In this document: positions 35,934-49,024 of the stretch, in pieces
How the letters are laid out: every line of letters starts with the position of its first letter
Numbering within the stretch: position 1 is the stretch's first letter
From: Carex sylvatica
Lineage: Eukaryota; Streptophyta; Magnoliopsida; Poales; Cyperaceae
Assembly: GCA_964058845.1 (NCBI GenBank)
Contig: CAXKVR010000053.1
Location: forward strand, 62,001-126,000
Reading direction: 5' to 3'
DNA: 64,000 nt
The notes under the pieces: model-generated
What the model was told of the DNA's origin: nothing
Databases searched by the model: none
The model's input: the letters and a program-made list of their open reading frames with translations, nothing else
Position numbers and translations under genes: made by a program

Positions 35934-38900
35934 TCCGTTTGGACGGAAGTGATTCATTCCGAGTGGATTGTACGAATATCAAAATTAAGATTTCTGCATT
36001 ATTAAATTAATATTAACCATTCTGAACGTCTATGTATGATGAGAACGGTTTGTACAATTTATTCTACAATTACTTAATAAGCAGTCCAACGGATCACAAC
36101 TGTTAGGACATCACCAATATAAAACTCTGTTATTTTATGATTTAATATGTTTCATACGGTTAGTTCCGTTCCAAACGGTTGCTCCATGGAATTCGCAAGC
36201 TGGGATGCATAGTCAGGCTGAGTCCCGCTACCAGAGGCCTCCCTATCGTGAGCCCTCGCCAGATACGGTTGACGTGGAGAGGCGGCTGTATCTCACTGAT
36301 CATGCGACTGTGTATCCGGAGACTCATGCAGCTTAGGCGGTGGGTATCTCCGGAGATCATGTGGCTGTATCTCCCTAGCCATCCTGCGTTGAAACAAAAA
36401 TTTAGACATGCTACAATTGGTTACAAAATGCTTATTGCAGTAAGGCGTACAAGTTCGAACATATTAAAAGAAATGTTTTAATTTAAAAACTTATTAAAAA
36501 ACTTATTATATCATGCATCGATTAAATAATATCCATGAGTATATACAATAAATTTGTATATAATATACAGTATATGTTGTTATGAAAAAAAGAAAGAAAC
36601 AAAAATGATTTATTTAGATGAGATTTTCTTTAAGTCATAATTAAAATCAGATAGTATAATTGGTGAAAGTTCATAACGAAGAGTTATTTATACATATGTT
36701 AGATTGCATACTATTTGTGGTTATATGTCCTTAAAATATACATTAATATACTCAAATAAACACATAACATATATTAGGTAATTATAGAAGATAAATTGTA
36801 TCATACTTATAAAAATAAGATATACTAATTATATCGATTAATAGTAATTATATATTCAACATTACATTTGCTATTAAGTTTTATTTTATCGAGAAATTTA
36901 GATGTATGCCCATCATAACTTCATAAATTAGTTATTTCTCCATCTTAATTCACTTAATTTATAAATATCTCTATTTTTTAATTCAATCAATTAAAAACAC
37001 AAATCAATATTAATAAGAAAGTAAAATGATGGTTCTACCCCTTCTTTCTCCCTCTTCTCCTGCACCTCTCTTTCGTGTCCAGTTCTCTTCCCCTGTTCCA
37101 CATATTTAAGTAAAAATTAATTACAGCAAATGAAACAGAAGTCAGATCTAAGAAGCTGAACTGCAGGAGATATATACTATTCACTAATCATGTCTCCTCT
37201 TTAGTTCTAAATCTTTGGATAAGCATGAGATTACTTAGTTGAATAAGTGATGCCGCCATATATCATTTTTTAAATATACAGATAGAAAGTAATTTCTGAA
37301 ATCTCAATTTTGATGCATGTAAGCATTATCAATAGAAAGTAATTTCATTTTGACCCTCACAAATTATAGTGCACGGTTGTTCTTAAATAGAAAGTAATGT
37401 TCGGAGAAGAAATAATTAGTATCATAATTTTGAAGATTCAAATAATCAAACAAGCAAATTAACTTGTAATATATATGAATGAATATCTATTTTTTTGCCC
37501 TTTAGTATTTTTCTAATGCCTTCTTCTCAATATGAATTTTCTGATTTCTAATCAAAAAAAATTCCCCAATTTCATGTTCGATGTATACGAGTAGTATTAG
37601 TTATTTTAAAAAATATATTTTTTAAAGCCGAATTATAACTCAAAATTTTTAGATTTGCATAGAAGCCCCTCTACTTAATTAATTTACACAATTCAAGTTT
37701 ATTCGCATTACATGCCTCCTTATTATCTAAGTTTACTAATAACCCCTCTATTTAAATTTTGTGCCTTTACCAATATTATAACGGAGGTCATTTAGAGAGG
37801 GTTCGAGCAATTTGATAGAGTCGGGAAAATTAATAACCCGCACTCGATAATTAATCAATTCAAATTTTACGGTTTCTCAAAATAGATCGATCGATATAAA
37901 TCACATACGCTATTATCAATTTCATCGAGTTGTGAAAATTGCTCGATATAATTATTACTATTGTAATTGTTATTGTTATAACGTATATATAATAATTAAA
38001 TAATCTCATTTTGTGGTTCACGTGCTGTAACGATGTGTGGGGGACAATTGCTATAAAAAATGTTTAATAAAGCACGCACTTCTTGCCGCAGTAGGGATTA
38101 TTTAATTATTATATATACGTTATAACAATAACAATTACAATAGTAATAATTATTAATATTATTAACCTTTTAACAGTATAAGTTTGCAACTAATTATTAT
38201 TAATAGTAATTACTAATCATTTTTTAGAATAATTGTGACAGTAATACTTTATTTAATATTAATGTTTACTATCAATAAGTATTAGCAATTATATAAAGAG
38301 TCGTAAAGACTGTTAGACGTTTTTTTGGTTAATCCCTCTAAATCTATGTTGCATGGATACGGGTATGGATATCGTATCAGACGATACGATAATTTTAAAA
38401 AATTAAGAATACAATACACCTATTATATTATATTATATTATTAGTTCAATACTTGCATTATATAAATTAAATATCAAAAGTTCTGGACGTTACTAAATTA
38501 TAGTAACAGTGAATGCCTTTGGCACTCTTACCAAAGAACTCGAATTCGATTCTGCCATGAAGCGTATCGGAGCTGTATCGGGCACGTATTGGTATCAGAT
38601 ACATGTTCGATACAGTTATGAAGCCTATATAAGAGTATCGGAGTAACATAACACAAAACTAACAAGTCAAACAACAATAAAAAAAACGTGCACAAGTTAA
38701 AAGTAAATAGAGTAGAGTTAGATGAATTTGACAAGTAAGATGATAACAGAGTTCAGTGTAAAATGCCTACGTCTCTGGATAGAGCAATCTTGTCGGCGCC
38801 ACTTTTCTATTATCCATAAAGAAGTGATACAAATCGTGACACGTGAGCTCGACAAAGATGAGAAGTCACGATCTAACTTTGTGTATAAGGTGAGCCTAGC

Positions 38901-39629
38901 ATCTCGAGTTGGAGAGTCCCAACCACAGAGATTGTCACACAACTACGAATATATGGTGAGCGGATGACACTCGAGAAGGTGAGCCCCTTGATACCCTACA
39001 AGCAAGGAAATCACACAACTATTCGAATTGGAGCCCTAAGTAGATCTCCACACTATGGATGGGGAGGTTTTAGAACTAAATTATAGATACTAAACTATAT
39101 CTATAAGAAGATAAGTCGAGTGGATTTGAGATAGTTGAGAGGATATTGAAGTTTAAACTCACTCAACAATAACAAAGTTTCAAGAATGCACAATAAATAT
39201 TTTTTTAATGTGGAAGGCGGCTAGTTTGGTCAAATTTGAAGCAGGGTAGCTCCTTTTATAGTGGGACTTCATATTCGCTAGATCCGTTTGGACGGAAGTG
39301 ATCCATTCCGAGTAGATTGTACGAATATCGAAATTAGAGTTTCTGCATTATTAAATTAATATTAACCGTTCTGAACATCTATGTATGTTCAGAATGGTTT
39401 GTACAATTTATTCTCCAATTACTTGATAAGCGTTCCAACAGATCACAACTGTTCTAGACAGCACCAATATAAAACTCTCTGTTATTTTATGATTTAATAT
39501 GTTCCATACAGTTACTTCTGTTTCAAACGGTTGCTCCATAAAAATCAACAATTCCAAATGTAATTAACTTTTTTATTCTGCAGGGCGTTTGATAGGGTAA
39601 AATAAGTAGTGTTACAATCAATTTGCTAC

Positions 39630-39631
<2 letters not shown>

Positions 39632-39686
<55 letters not shown>
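39632..39686. repeat. (TA)n microsatellite
   Basis: About 27 TA units. The mirror tract in the left arm (10314-10340) has about 13, a length difference arisen after the inverted duplication. Confidence 0.9.
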
Positions 39687-39687
<1 letters not shown>

Positions 39688-40277
39688 CTAAGCTTTCTCA
39701 ACTGGATACTGGTTCAAAGTGCTTTAATCTGCTAGGTGTAAAACAGTAAAAGCAGCTGCATTGTTATTTTTTTTTCAAGAATTATTGTTATTTAATTATT
39801 ATATATACGTTATAACAATAATAATAGTACTAATCATTAATGTTATTAAAAAAAATTCACAGTATAAGAAGTAACGAATATACAATGTATTTTGGAGGAA
39901 AAAAAGGAGTACAATCAATAATAATTCATGGAAAATAAGAAAAATATTATGACAAGATAATATAAAATTGTAGTCCCTAACGGCGTCTAGAGGGGAGTAA
40001 ATAGGGGGGGTCGTAAAGACGATACGACAATTTTCAAAAATCAAAAATACGGTACGCCTATTATATTATATTTTTAGTTCAACACTTGCATTATATAAAT
40101 TAATATCAAAAGTTCTGAATATATATTAAATATAAATGTTACTAAATTATAACATCAAAATGTGAAGTAGTGTAACGTTACTAAATTATTTATATTTGTA
40201 ATAATTTTTCAGATTTTGTCGAATAAGAAGTTGGTTTTTTCTTTCATAAAAAATACCAACAATATATATATATATAT

Positions 40278-40691
40278 AGAGTACGGCTACCATACATTGC
40301 AATGCATAGGCACCTCTGTCCATTGGACTATAAATCACGGATTCAAAGTCCAAATAACCGATCCAAACCGTTCATCTTGTTCTCCATATTAATATGTGCT
40401 TGGAGACCAAATTTTATATTTTTTGGAATTTGTTTACTATTTATTAAGTCACTTTGAAAATCACTGATCCAACGGTGCCTTTTGATTTTACTGTAACCGT
40501 TGGATCAGCGATTTTCAATGTGGCTTAATAAATAGTAAAAAAATTCCAAAAAATATAAAATTTGGTCTCCAAGCACATATTAATATGGAGAACAAGATGA
40601 ACGGTTTGGATCGGTCATTTGAACTTTGAATATGGTGATTTATAGTCCAATGCACAGAGGTGCCTATGCATTACAATGTATGGTAGACTTA

Positions 40692-40695
<4 letters not shown>
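40278..40695. mobile_element. Palindromic MITE in microsatellite DNA, end type 1
   Basis: Inverted ends of about 60 bp (GGCTACCATACATTG with GGCACCTCTGT) enclose the conserved arm module (CCAAACCGTT, then TGCTTGGAGACCAAATTTTA, then TTTACTATTTATTAAG) and a loop with ATCCAACGGTG. Flanked by (TA)n on the left and (TC)n(TA)n on the right, so the target duplication cannot be defined. Confidence 0.75.
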
Positions 40696-40738
<43 letters not shown>

Positions 40739-40739
<1 letters not shown>

Positions 40740-41163
40740 GAGGTAGACTAATAAATAATCGATTGTTCCTAGCCTCCCGTGCAACCAAATCATTTTCCAA
40801 TTTTTAAAGTCCAAATGATCGATCCAAACGTTAGATGTGATCTCCATATTAAAATGTGCTAGGAGACCAAATTTTACATTTTTTGGATTTTTTTTACTAT
40901 TTATTAAGCTACTTTGAAAATCGCTGATTCAACGGTGGCTTAACTGAACAGTAAAATCAGAAGTTACCGTTGGATCAGCGATTTTCAAAGTAGCTTAATA
41001 AATAGTAAAAAAATTCCAAAAAAATGTAAAATTTGGTCTCCTAGCATATTTTAATATGGAGATCACATCTAACGATTTGGATCGATCATTTGGACTTTAA
41101 AAATCAAAAAACGACTTGGTTGCACGGGAGGCTAGGAACAATCGATTGTTTATTAGCCTACCT
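40739..41163. mobile_element. Palindromic MITE in microsatellite DNA, end type 2
   Basis: The ends (GAGGTAGACTAATAAA, AATCGATTGTTCCTAGCC) differ from its neighbours, but the inner arm module and loop are the same. Flanked by (TA)n on both sides. Confidence 0.75.
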
Positions 41164-41172
41164 ATATATATA

Positions 41173-41600
41173 TAGAGGTTGGCTACTATGCTTATATAAG
41201 CATATCCCCACATATGTTTATAACTCATTTTTGTGTTTCCAATGTCCAAATGATCAATCTAAACCGTTAGATGTGATATCTATATTGAAATGTGCTTGGA
41301 GACCAAATTTTATATTTTTCTGAATTTTTTTACTATTTATTAAGACACTTCGAAAATCGCTGATCCAATGGTGGCTTCTGATTTTACTGTTTTGTTAAGC
41401 CACCGTTGGATCAGCGATTTTCAAAGTGGCTTAATAAATAGTAAAAAAATTCAGAAAAATGTAAAATTTGGTCTCCAAGCACATTTCAATATAGAGATCA
41501 TATCTAACGGTTCAGATCGACCATTTGAATATTGGAAATACAAAAATGAGTTATAAGTATAAGTGGGGATATGCTTATATAAGCATAGTAGCCAACCTCT
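41173..41600. mobile_element. Palindromic MITE in microsatellite DNA, end type 3
   Basis: Ends AGAGGTTGGCTACTATGC followed by TTATATAAGCATA, inverted at the right. Same arm module and loop as 40278-40695. A sister copy with the same ends lies at 62760-63187. Confidence 0.8.
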
Positions 41601-41869
41601 ATATATATATATATATAGCAAAGCTAGGGTGTGATGTGCTCACCAAGAAGTTTTGGTGAGCACAACTTCAAAAGTATATCGAATCGACTTTAAACGACGA
41701 ATCCAAACCGTTGAAATTCACGTACTCAATGAATGATGCATGTCCATGCAAAATTTTGAAAGTTTCGAATTCATTTGGTACAAGGTCAAGCGGTCAAAGA
41801 AATAAATATTTTATTTATAAGTTATTTTATATATTCATTTTTCATTATTTCTTTGACCTTGTACCAAAT

Positions 41870-42530
41870 TAATTATCCTGGTTCAAAAGTCACTTCTAGG
41901 TAATTTAGAAAATATTGTGATCTTTCTAGTAAATTTAATTTATTAAAAGTTGTATCTATTTTTGAAAAAAAACAAAAACTTTAATTTATTTAATGGTTGT
42001 TATTCAAAAAGAATTCTCAAAATAGATACAACTTTTAATAAATTAAATGTACTAGAAAGATCACAATATTTTCTGGATTACCTAGAAGTGACTTTTGAAC
42101 CGGGATCAATAACTCAGAATCTAAGCATTTTTATTTTTTCCAATAACACATAAAGAAATATATTTATTTTTCCCAATAACACATAAAGAAATATATTTAT
42201 TTTTCTTACAGCCGCGAAAAATCCGGCATGAAAAATATTGATCCGGGTTATTTGTTGCAATCTTTCTAATAAATCAAATTATATTGTATTCCATCTATTT
42301 TCAAAGAAATATATTCAACATTTCTAATATTTTAATACAAAAAAATATATATTTCTGTTTAAAAAAAAAATTCTGTTGAAAAAAAAAAAAAAAAAATCCG
42401 GTGAATGGTTAACCGGAAATTTGTCCCAAATCTGGTTATTGGATAACCGGATTGGGCATTTTTCGAATTTCATTCAAACAGTGGGTAGGTTTCGTAATTT
42501 TATGTTTTTTTTTGGGTATTTATAAAAATT
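41870..42530. mobile_element. Partial relative of the foldback elements
   Basis: The central block of the 50-kb foldback element recurs here: TCACTTCTAGGTAATTT at 41890, its inverse near 42081, and the AATCCGGCATGAAAAAT phrase near 42220. It continues into a third kind of head motif built on AACCGG (42387-42455) and a terminal segment TTGGGCATTTTTCGAA to TTATAAAAATTTC. Only one outer arm is present. Left of 41870 is a different small inverted repeat (41770-41788 with 41850-41868). Confidence 0.6.
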
Positions 42531-42739
42531 TCAGTTATCTGCTCCTTAATTTACGTATGTTTTTTTAATATGACTTAAAATATGATTTAATAAAAGAAAT
42601 AAATATATGGGTCTCCACTCTCCACACAATTTAATTTAATTAAAAAAGTTAGGAATACATATACATATACATATACATATATAGATTACAAAACATTGGC
42701 AAAATCTCATTAGTGGCCAGCGAATCATTAATGTTTACT

Positions 42740-42905
42740 AACAATATTACATGTGAAAAACGAGAGTCAGCAACTTAAAAAAAGAAAAATTAACTAATCA
42801 TCACAGTTAGCATTAACATCCGATGCATGAAAAAATAATAAAAAACATGACATAAATAAATATCACACTAAATAAGAAGTCTAAATAGAGAAAGAAATGA
42901 CTATC
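42740..42905 (+). repeat. Direct repeat of 26,605-26,830
   Basis: Single-unit version of the repeat; 26605-26830 carries the tandem. Confidence 0.8.
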
Positions 42906-43320
42906 CCAGTTAAACTAGATATTATCTGATTTGCTCTTTGACTTTTTTTATTTTTTTATTTCTCAAACGAGAGTATGCTTTGGGGTCTTCACTGGGTCCG
43001 ATTTAATCGGTTTTCAATCGAACCGAAGGAGTTTGGATCAAACAGTTCGTTTTTTTTCAAAAACAAAATAAAAAATACATAAAGCAAACAAATCTAGAAA
43101 AAAATTATGTACTAAATTATCTTAGAGCAGATAACTTGACCTATATATATATACACACACACACACATTCATTATTAATTATCCACGATACATGATCAGG
43201 AAGCTATTGGAAAGTTTAGATTTATCCACATGCACCTTGAAAGATCAAAGCCATACAACTAGTATTATAGACATATAAGACAGCAGATAACTATACAACT
43301 GGTAAATTACCAAAATTAAT

Positions 43321-46300
43321 TTAAAGATCAAAGCTGTGGCTATGGAAATGGAATATTGCATGATTCTTTCTTCCTCTCTTGAGGTTCTGCGACCGGCATT
43401 CTTTTGCAAGGCTGCACTGGAGGCCTGGGGGCCCGCACACTAGCACTCCGATATCAGCACTTCCAACTTTATCTGAGAAGGTTGTAAATAATTCTGCAAA
43501 AAAAAAAAAATTAATAACTTGAGTCACTTGCGTATCCCTTGAATAACAAAATATATCAGATATGCTGCATACCTTCATACAAGACATATAAAATAGATAA
43601 ATAACTTGAGAACATGAAAATTGCATTTTTATTCTATATCCATTGACCATTGGTGTATTTATTTTTGTTAAGATGTCCAAACTACCCCCAATATTTTCTC
43701 AGATCAGAAGTCAAAGAATATTCTTGACAGTGATTTTTGAAAAAAAAAAAAAAATCTTAGAATGAACTAAGAAGATATATACATGATTTACATATCACTG
43801 TAAAATTATATGGGATATTTCTTGTTTCATTGGATGTGCATGATTCTAGGAGGTTTTGCAAAGTTATAGATTCAATCATGAAATTTTCTTTTCAAAGAAA
43901 AAAATATTACCTTCAAGATTAGGTCTACGTCCATAGTGAACAGTTTGCACACTTGCCAGATCTCTCTGACCCATCTCACAATTTAACGCTGGTTCAACGA
44001 CATCATCAGTTGTTTCATCACCAACTCCCCAATTTTCCATTTTTGCCCTTCTCTCTTCAAAGAAATGCCACAAAATAATAACAAAACCACCAAAAAACAC
44101 CACTCCTGCTAACATGCATGCAGTGAACAAAAGCCCCCGGTACCACCACTGGTATATGCCAAATTTCTCGATGTAATACACTTGGACAACCCCGAATAAT
44201 GCGATGAATCCAAGAGTGGATATAACCACATAGAGACCTGCAAAAATATTATTTCCCGTCCCGACCAAGCATGACATGCGGCTCCCGTTTTTCATGAAAA
44301 TTGAAGGGAAGCTTAGTGTTTGTTCGATCTTACCCTCCTCCTATTTAAGTATAAATGGTAAATAGTTACACAAAATATTTGCTTCCAAGAAAGAATTTGG
44401 GAATTTTGAATTTTAATTGGAAATTTGGAAATAGTGATTCCCACTGCTTGGTCACATGCACAAAATAAAAAAAGATGCGATAAAAATAAGGAATTGTGCA
44501 GGATATATAAATACCAGATTATGCCACTGTACTGAATAGCACTTGGTACCAGATTGGTCCCTGAATGCTTTTTAAGGTAAGTAAAACATTCTTTTGGCCG
44601 ATTTGTTTTTTGATAAATGCATAAAGTAAAACTGATTCGGTGTCACATATCTAGCTCATAAGAAATAGGCAAAATCACAGTAAATTAAGTACATATATAA
44701 GTTTTTATTTACCAATGAAGGCTCCGATTGTTGCGTTACAAAAGTTTGAATATCAAGATCTAATCTTTCAGAGAACGAGGGGCAACTTGATTGTGCATCC
44801 ACCGCTGAGAGAAGAGACAATTCATGTGATTTCTTTACGGCCCAAATTACCAAAATATTTTTGGGCAGACATGGTTTTTCTTCCTGGACTCGGTGTAAAA
44901 TGTCACTCAAAATGGCCAAGAATGGAGATATGCCAATACCCCCTGCAACTAATATAAGATTTTCGTACCTGTGAAGGAAATTATATAGATCGATCAATTA
45001 ATATAGATTGGTAATGAACAGTGATTAAGTCATAATAACCAAGCTATTTCTAAACAATTAGTTAATAGAAATGTCCAAAAAAATAAAGTACACAACACTT
45101 ATGGTATATAGGTAAATCAAGTTGGTACCGTGACTCAGTGGTGACTCAGTGGCGTAGCCAGGATTTTCATCAACGTAGGCAAAATAAATTATTATTATAT
45201 TAGTTATTATTATTATTATTTTATTTAAATTATTAAATTATAAAACATTATTAAATAATTTTCATTGGAAGCAGAACTGGTAATTAACTATGAATTAAAA
45301 TCGAGAAAATCAGTAGAAATTAACCGAAATAGATCGAAAACTCGATTTTTCAAAAATTTACTTTGAAGCATAGTTCACAATACTCTTCTATTAAAATTCA
45401 GCTCATTTTAAATAGTTAAACGTAATAAAAATAATTTCATGGATTACATTAAATTTCAGTATATTAATTTATAAAATATTTTAGTCTATTTCTTTCAAAA
45501 AAAATAAAAAATTTATTGTGATCCCACTATCATACCATTCTTATTCACTTTCCTTTTGTCGGTATATTTCAAAATAGATTGATGAAAGACTACCAAAATT
45601 GTAGTGACTCGGTCAATTTCACTAATTGAGAGCTTTGACCCAGTCAGGAGTAGGCAAAACTCAAATTCAGAGATAGACAAAACACAATCCAAACCAACTA
45701 TATACGAACTTGGTATCGTATTTCAAAATCCAGGGGTAGGCGACTGCCTACCCCTGGATATGGGTGGCTCCGCCACTGCCGTGACTCATACAATGTCTGG
45801 TACATAGTGCACAGTATACACTATAAGTAAAGACAAACTGATTAAGTGGCTTACATCAAGTGGTATGGTGACTCATGCCCGTAAGGTCCCTCTACAGAGG
45901 CAGTGATCTTGCCAGGTGGTATATCGGACCCATCTTTTGACTGATTAGGATAGTCGGTGATAATATCACGCAATTTACCAGTCCATGAACCGAGCACCTT
46001 GATAAGAACTGAAATGTGGTGTCTACCATCCAAGGGACTTGATGACACACTAAATGGATGCCATTGGAGCCATGATAATTCGCGCACTTGAACAAAAATA
46101 AAGCTGAGAGCGTTATAGTGCAGATCTGCAAAAGTAAATCATGTAGGACATCACAATCAATCAATAAATTTAACCCCTACAACATGAGAAATATCACATC
46201 AACAGTTTCTCAAAAACATACCCAATATACCAATAATGAAATTTAATTGCAATTCTTCTGAACATAAAGAGTATTATAATCATAGTTTTATCAGAAAATG

Positions 46301-49024
46301 GGATTGTTGTTGCGCATACTGTTTAGGTTCATATGGAATATTTTCAAAAGAAAATGATATAAACTTTGGCAAAAAAAATTCCCATTTTTTTGTGAATTTA
46401 GAGTGTTTATCATGCTCTACAGATGCATGAAATTGTCCTTATATTTAAGTTTACAGATCTTTCACACAGCACCCCCCCCCCCCCCCCCCAAAAAAAAAAT
46501 GTGGCAAACATGATGAAAGAAAAATTAGAAAAGTAGTCTTACTTGCGGGTTTTGAGAAGGTCAACTCAACTGTACCACATGGCCGGCATGAGGCCGATAC
46601 AAGATCAACCTTAGTTCTTGATTGACAAAACCTCAGAAACCTGTCAAGCATAAAGAGAAAAACTGCACCAGCACCGATGCTAAAAATAAAATCCCCAACA
46701 TGCAGTGCCAAAAATACGACAAAAATCACGTAGAGTTGGTGCGTGTAGAAAAATAGCTCGAATTGCTTCTTCCTGACAGGGTGTAGAGATGTAACCCACA
46801 TTAAGAGGCCGGCTAATAGGCTGATTACACCTGGGAGATTTGCCACTCCAATATCTTTCCATTCTAGCATCTATATGTAAGATAGTTTGGGTTTGTTAGA
46901 AAATTTGCATAATGTCACAAATAAAACAATTGAATTCTGAGTTTGCATAGGATATTGTCCAGAACTTCTGAAATAGCATGTAACTTGGGGACCAAAGTAG
47001 AAAATTTGCAATTTCTTTGAGACAATTTGTGCGATGAACTGATATATCATTTTTACATTGCGATGGTAATTCCGCCTTCTCTATTCTCTGATAAATATTT
47101 TTTTTTATTTCCAATAAACCTGTATATATTTTTTAATATTTAAAAAAATGGAAATGAAAGAGCAAACAGGTTTTAAATATCATACTAACTTTTTCAAGAA
47201 AGATGTGTTGTAAATCCCAAGAAATCATATAAGAAAGGCCATGCAATGTAAACAAAAACATGGTGAGGTGACCAAGCCAGACATGATATCGTGTCGCATG
47301 CTCAAATGGGATGTCGATCAGGCGAAGAAGAATAGAGCCTCTTGCAACCGGAAGGAATAGGAATATCATGCAGAATAAACCAATCGAGCCTAACCGAAGG
47401 CCAATCACTTCCAGCATCAGATAACTGTGTTCAATTGAAATGTTCTAATGTTAAAACCATATTGATTCTCCTTTCACAAATCCGTTAAAATTACGGATGG
47501 AAATTTCCAAAAATAATCCTAGGAAAACAACTGAGTACACAACATTACTACCACCAAAATAGTAGCAAATTATGTTCTATCTTCATATTTCACATAAGGA
47601 TTATATAACATATGTATGGTAAATTCAGACAAAAGACCTCACAGATAAAACACCTGAGCAAATCACCTCATGACAAGATGTTATAGTAAATCCTCATAGT
47701 ACTGTGAAATGATAATATATGAAAGGACGAATAAGGCATGCTTATGGTGAATGATAGTATTATAAATTAATTAAGGGAGTACCTTTTCTCCATCGAAGGA
47801 ATGGAGAATTTCGAAAGAAGTTCAGTGGTTTCAACAGTATAATAAGTCATCGCCCACAAAATGTAGACAATAAAAAGCGCAATTCCAATAAATTCTGCAG
47901 CAGAAACCACCCCAAATGGCCCGTCAACCAAGACTGGAAATGTCCAGAGTCGAAACCGAGGAAATTTTGATTTCTTTTTCCTGTTAAGCAATAAAACCGT
48001 GTTAAAATTAAAGATAAATACCGTGCCATATGAGGATTCCAAAATATAGATATTTTTATAATTGTCAGTACTAGATCAGAAGTGGAGTCAGACTTTCACG
48101 CTATAGGTCAAAAATATATTGGAGGGTCAACCACATAAAATTTTCATGCTGTGTATGGGAGTCAAGTTTACGGTCTCCATAGCATTTTACTCTAAACTAT
48201 ATATAAAATCATGTATAATAACAGAAATTTTGAAAATGAATGGGGTCAATTGACCCACCATTTTACTAACACTAAATTTTCCACTGACTAGATATGCAAT
48301 GGCGGTAAAATCCGAGAATAATTTTTGAAAGCATTACAATTGTAATAGTTTGAAAAAAAAGAAATAAATTTTGTACTCGAAATCATCTCCGGGAAAGGCA
48401 GAGACATAGATGAAGGCCAGAAATGCAATTATCAGAATTGGGGCGCTGAAGCCGAGAAATATGCTACCTGAAAATCTCAACACAAACAAAATAAATACAA
48501 TTGATATAAAATCTGTAGTACGTATCATCCGGGTGTAAAATAATTTGTACCTGAAGCTTGCTTTTACACCTCAATAAAAATGATCACATTGAGCCTCAAA
48601 TAAGCAAACACAAGGAATTGATATAAAAATAATTACTGGTATATGGCTGCTACCTCAGTATTTGGGTATGATATCAGAATATGAGTATCTGCGCCAACTT
48701 AAATTAACTAATGAAGCTAGATTTTATCTAAAAAACTACGAATGCGAATTTGTTAATTAAAGTAAAAGAAAATATTAACACATATATACCGGTGATGCCA
48801 AAGATGGTTCCTTGAGTAGCCGTGACCCACATTTGCAACACCTCCCTTCCAATGCAATAGAAGAAAATTGCACAAACCCAAATTATAAGTATAACCCACA
48901 TGAGAAATTTGAGGGTCCATTTGGCGAGAGATGGCAACCATGATGATTTCTCGGAGAAATTCGCACTTCTCGAACTTCCGCTCAGTAGTAGCGGTTCCTC
49001 TTGGGAATTGTTATTACGTGCCAT
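43321..49024 (-). CDS. FRO: Ferric-chelate reductase (ferric reduction oxidase), FRO6/FRO7 type, nine exons
   Basis: Flavocytochrome that passes electrons from NADPH through FAD and two hemes across a membrane to reduce Fe(III) chelates. Exons read on the minus strand: 49024-48790, 48467-48377, 47980-47783, 47424-47190, 46870-46543, 46125-45855, 44968-44713, 44340-43911, 43493-43321. All introns are GT-AG, and the exons sum to 2217 nt, 738 aa plus stop, close to the roughly 750 aa usual for FRO6/FRO7. Visible landmarks: N-terminal membrane segments; probable heme-ligand His pairs H222/H297 and H236/H310; the FAD motif HPFS at 385-388; the nucleotide-binding GGIGISP at 462-468; CGPP at 701-704; and an HSFDL C-terminus. 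The start chosen is MARNNN; an in-frame upstream ATG at 49153 exists but has no family support. By recalled similarity it lies nearer chloroplast-type FRO7/FRO6 than root FRO2, so a plastid or plasma-membrane location is inferred. No frameshift or stop was found. Neighbours are transposons only. Confidence 0.93.
45136..45778. mobile_element. hAT-like non-autonomous element in FRO intron 6
   Basis: A 643-bp insertion inside the longest FRO intron (45854-44969). Its ends are inverted: CAGTGGCGTAGCC at the left and GGCTCCGCCACTG at the right. It is flanked by the 8-bp direct repeat CCGTGACT (45128-45135 and 45779-45786), the TSD length of hAT transposons. Immediately inside the left end an extra copy of part of the flank (GTGACTCAGTG) suggests a small local slip after insertion. 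A near-terminal hairpin lies at about 45730-45757. No transposase frame is visible. Confidence 0.75.
46471..46499. repeat. C-run then A-run in FRO intron 5
   Basis: About 18 C followed by 10 A inside intron 5. Sequencing and assembly length may be unreliable here. Confidence 0.85.

Larger units (their letters stand above)
28354..39806 (-). repeat. Right arm of the large inverted duplication
   Basis: Reverse complement of 10187-23402, lacking the 1.86-kb foldback insertion and retaining two short segments deleted from the left arm. Homology ends inward at 28354, after which the right side continues with a third ~1-kb repeat unit that the left side lacks. Beyond 39806 the sequence matches 5020-5600 in reverse complement, so the outer flank is itself a copy of sequence found left of the left arm. 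Confidence 0.93.

Noticed and set aside
43321..49024. Possibility that FRO is a NADPH oxidase (RBOH) gene
   Set aside because: It lacks EF-hands and an RBOH N-terminus, and its length, HPFS context and HSFDL end fit the plant FRO family.
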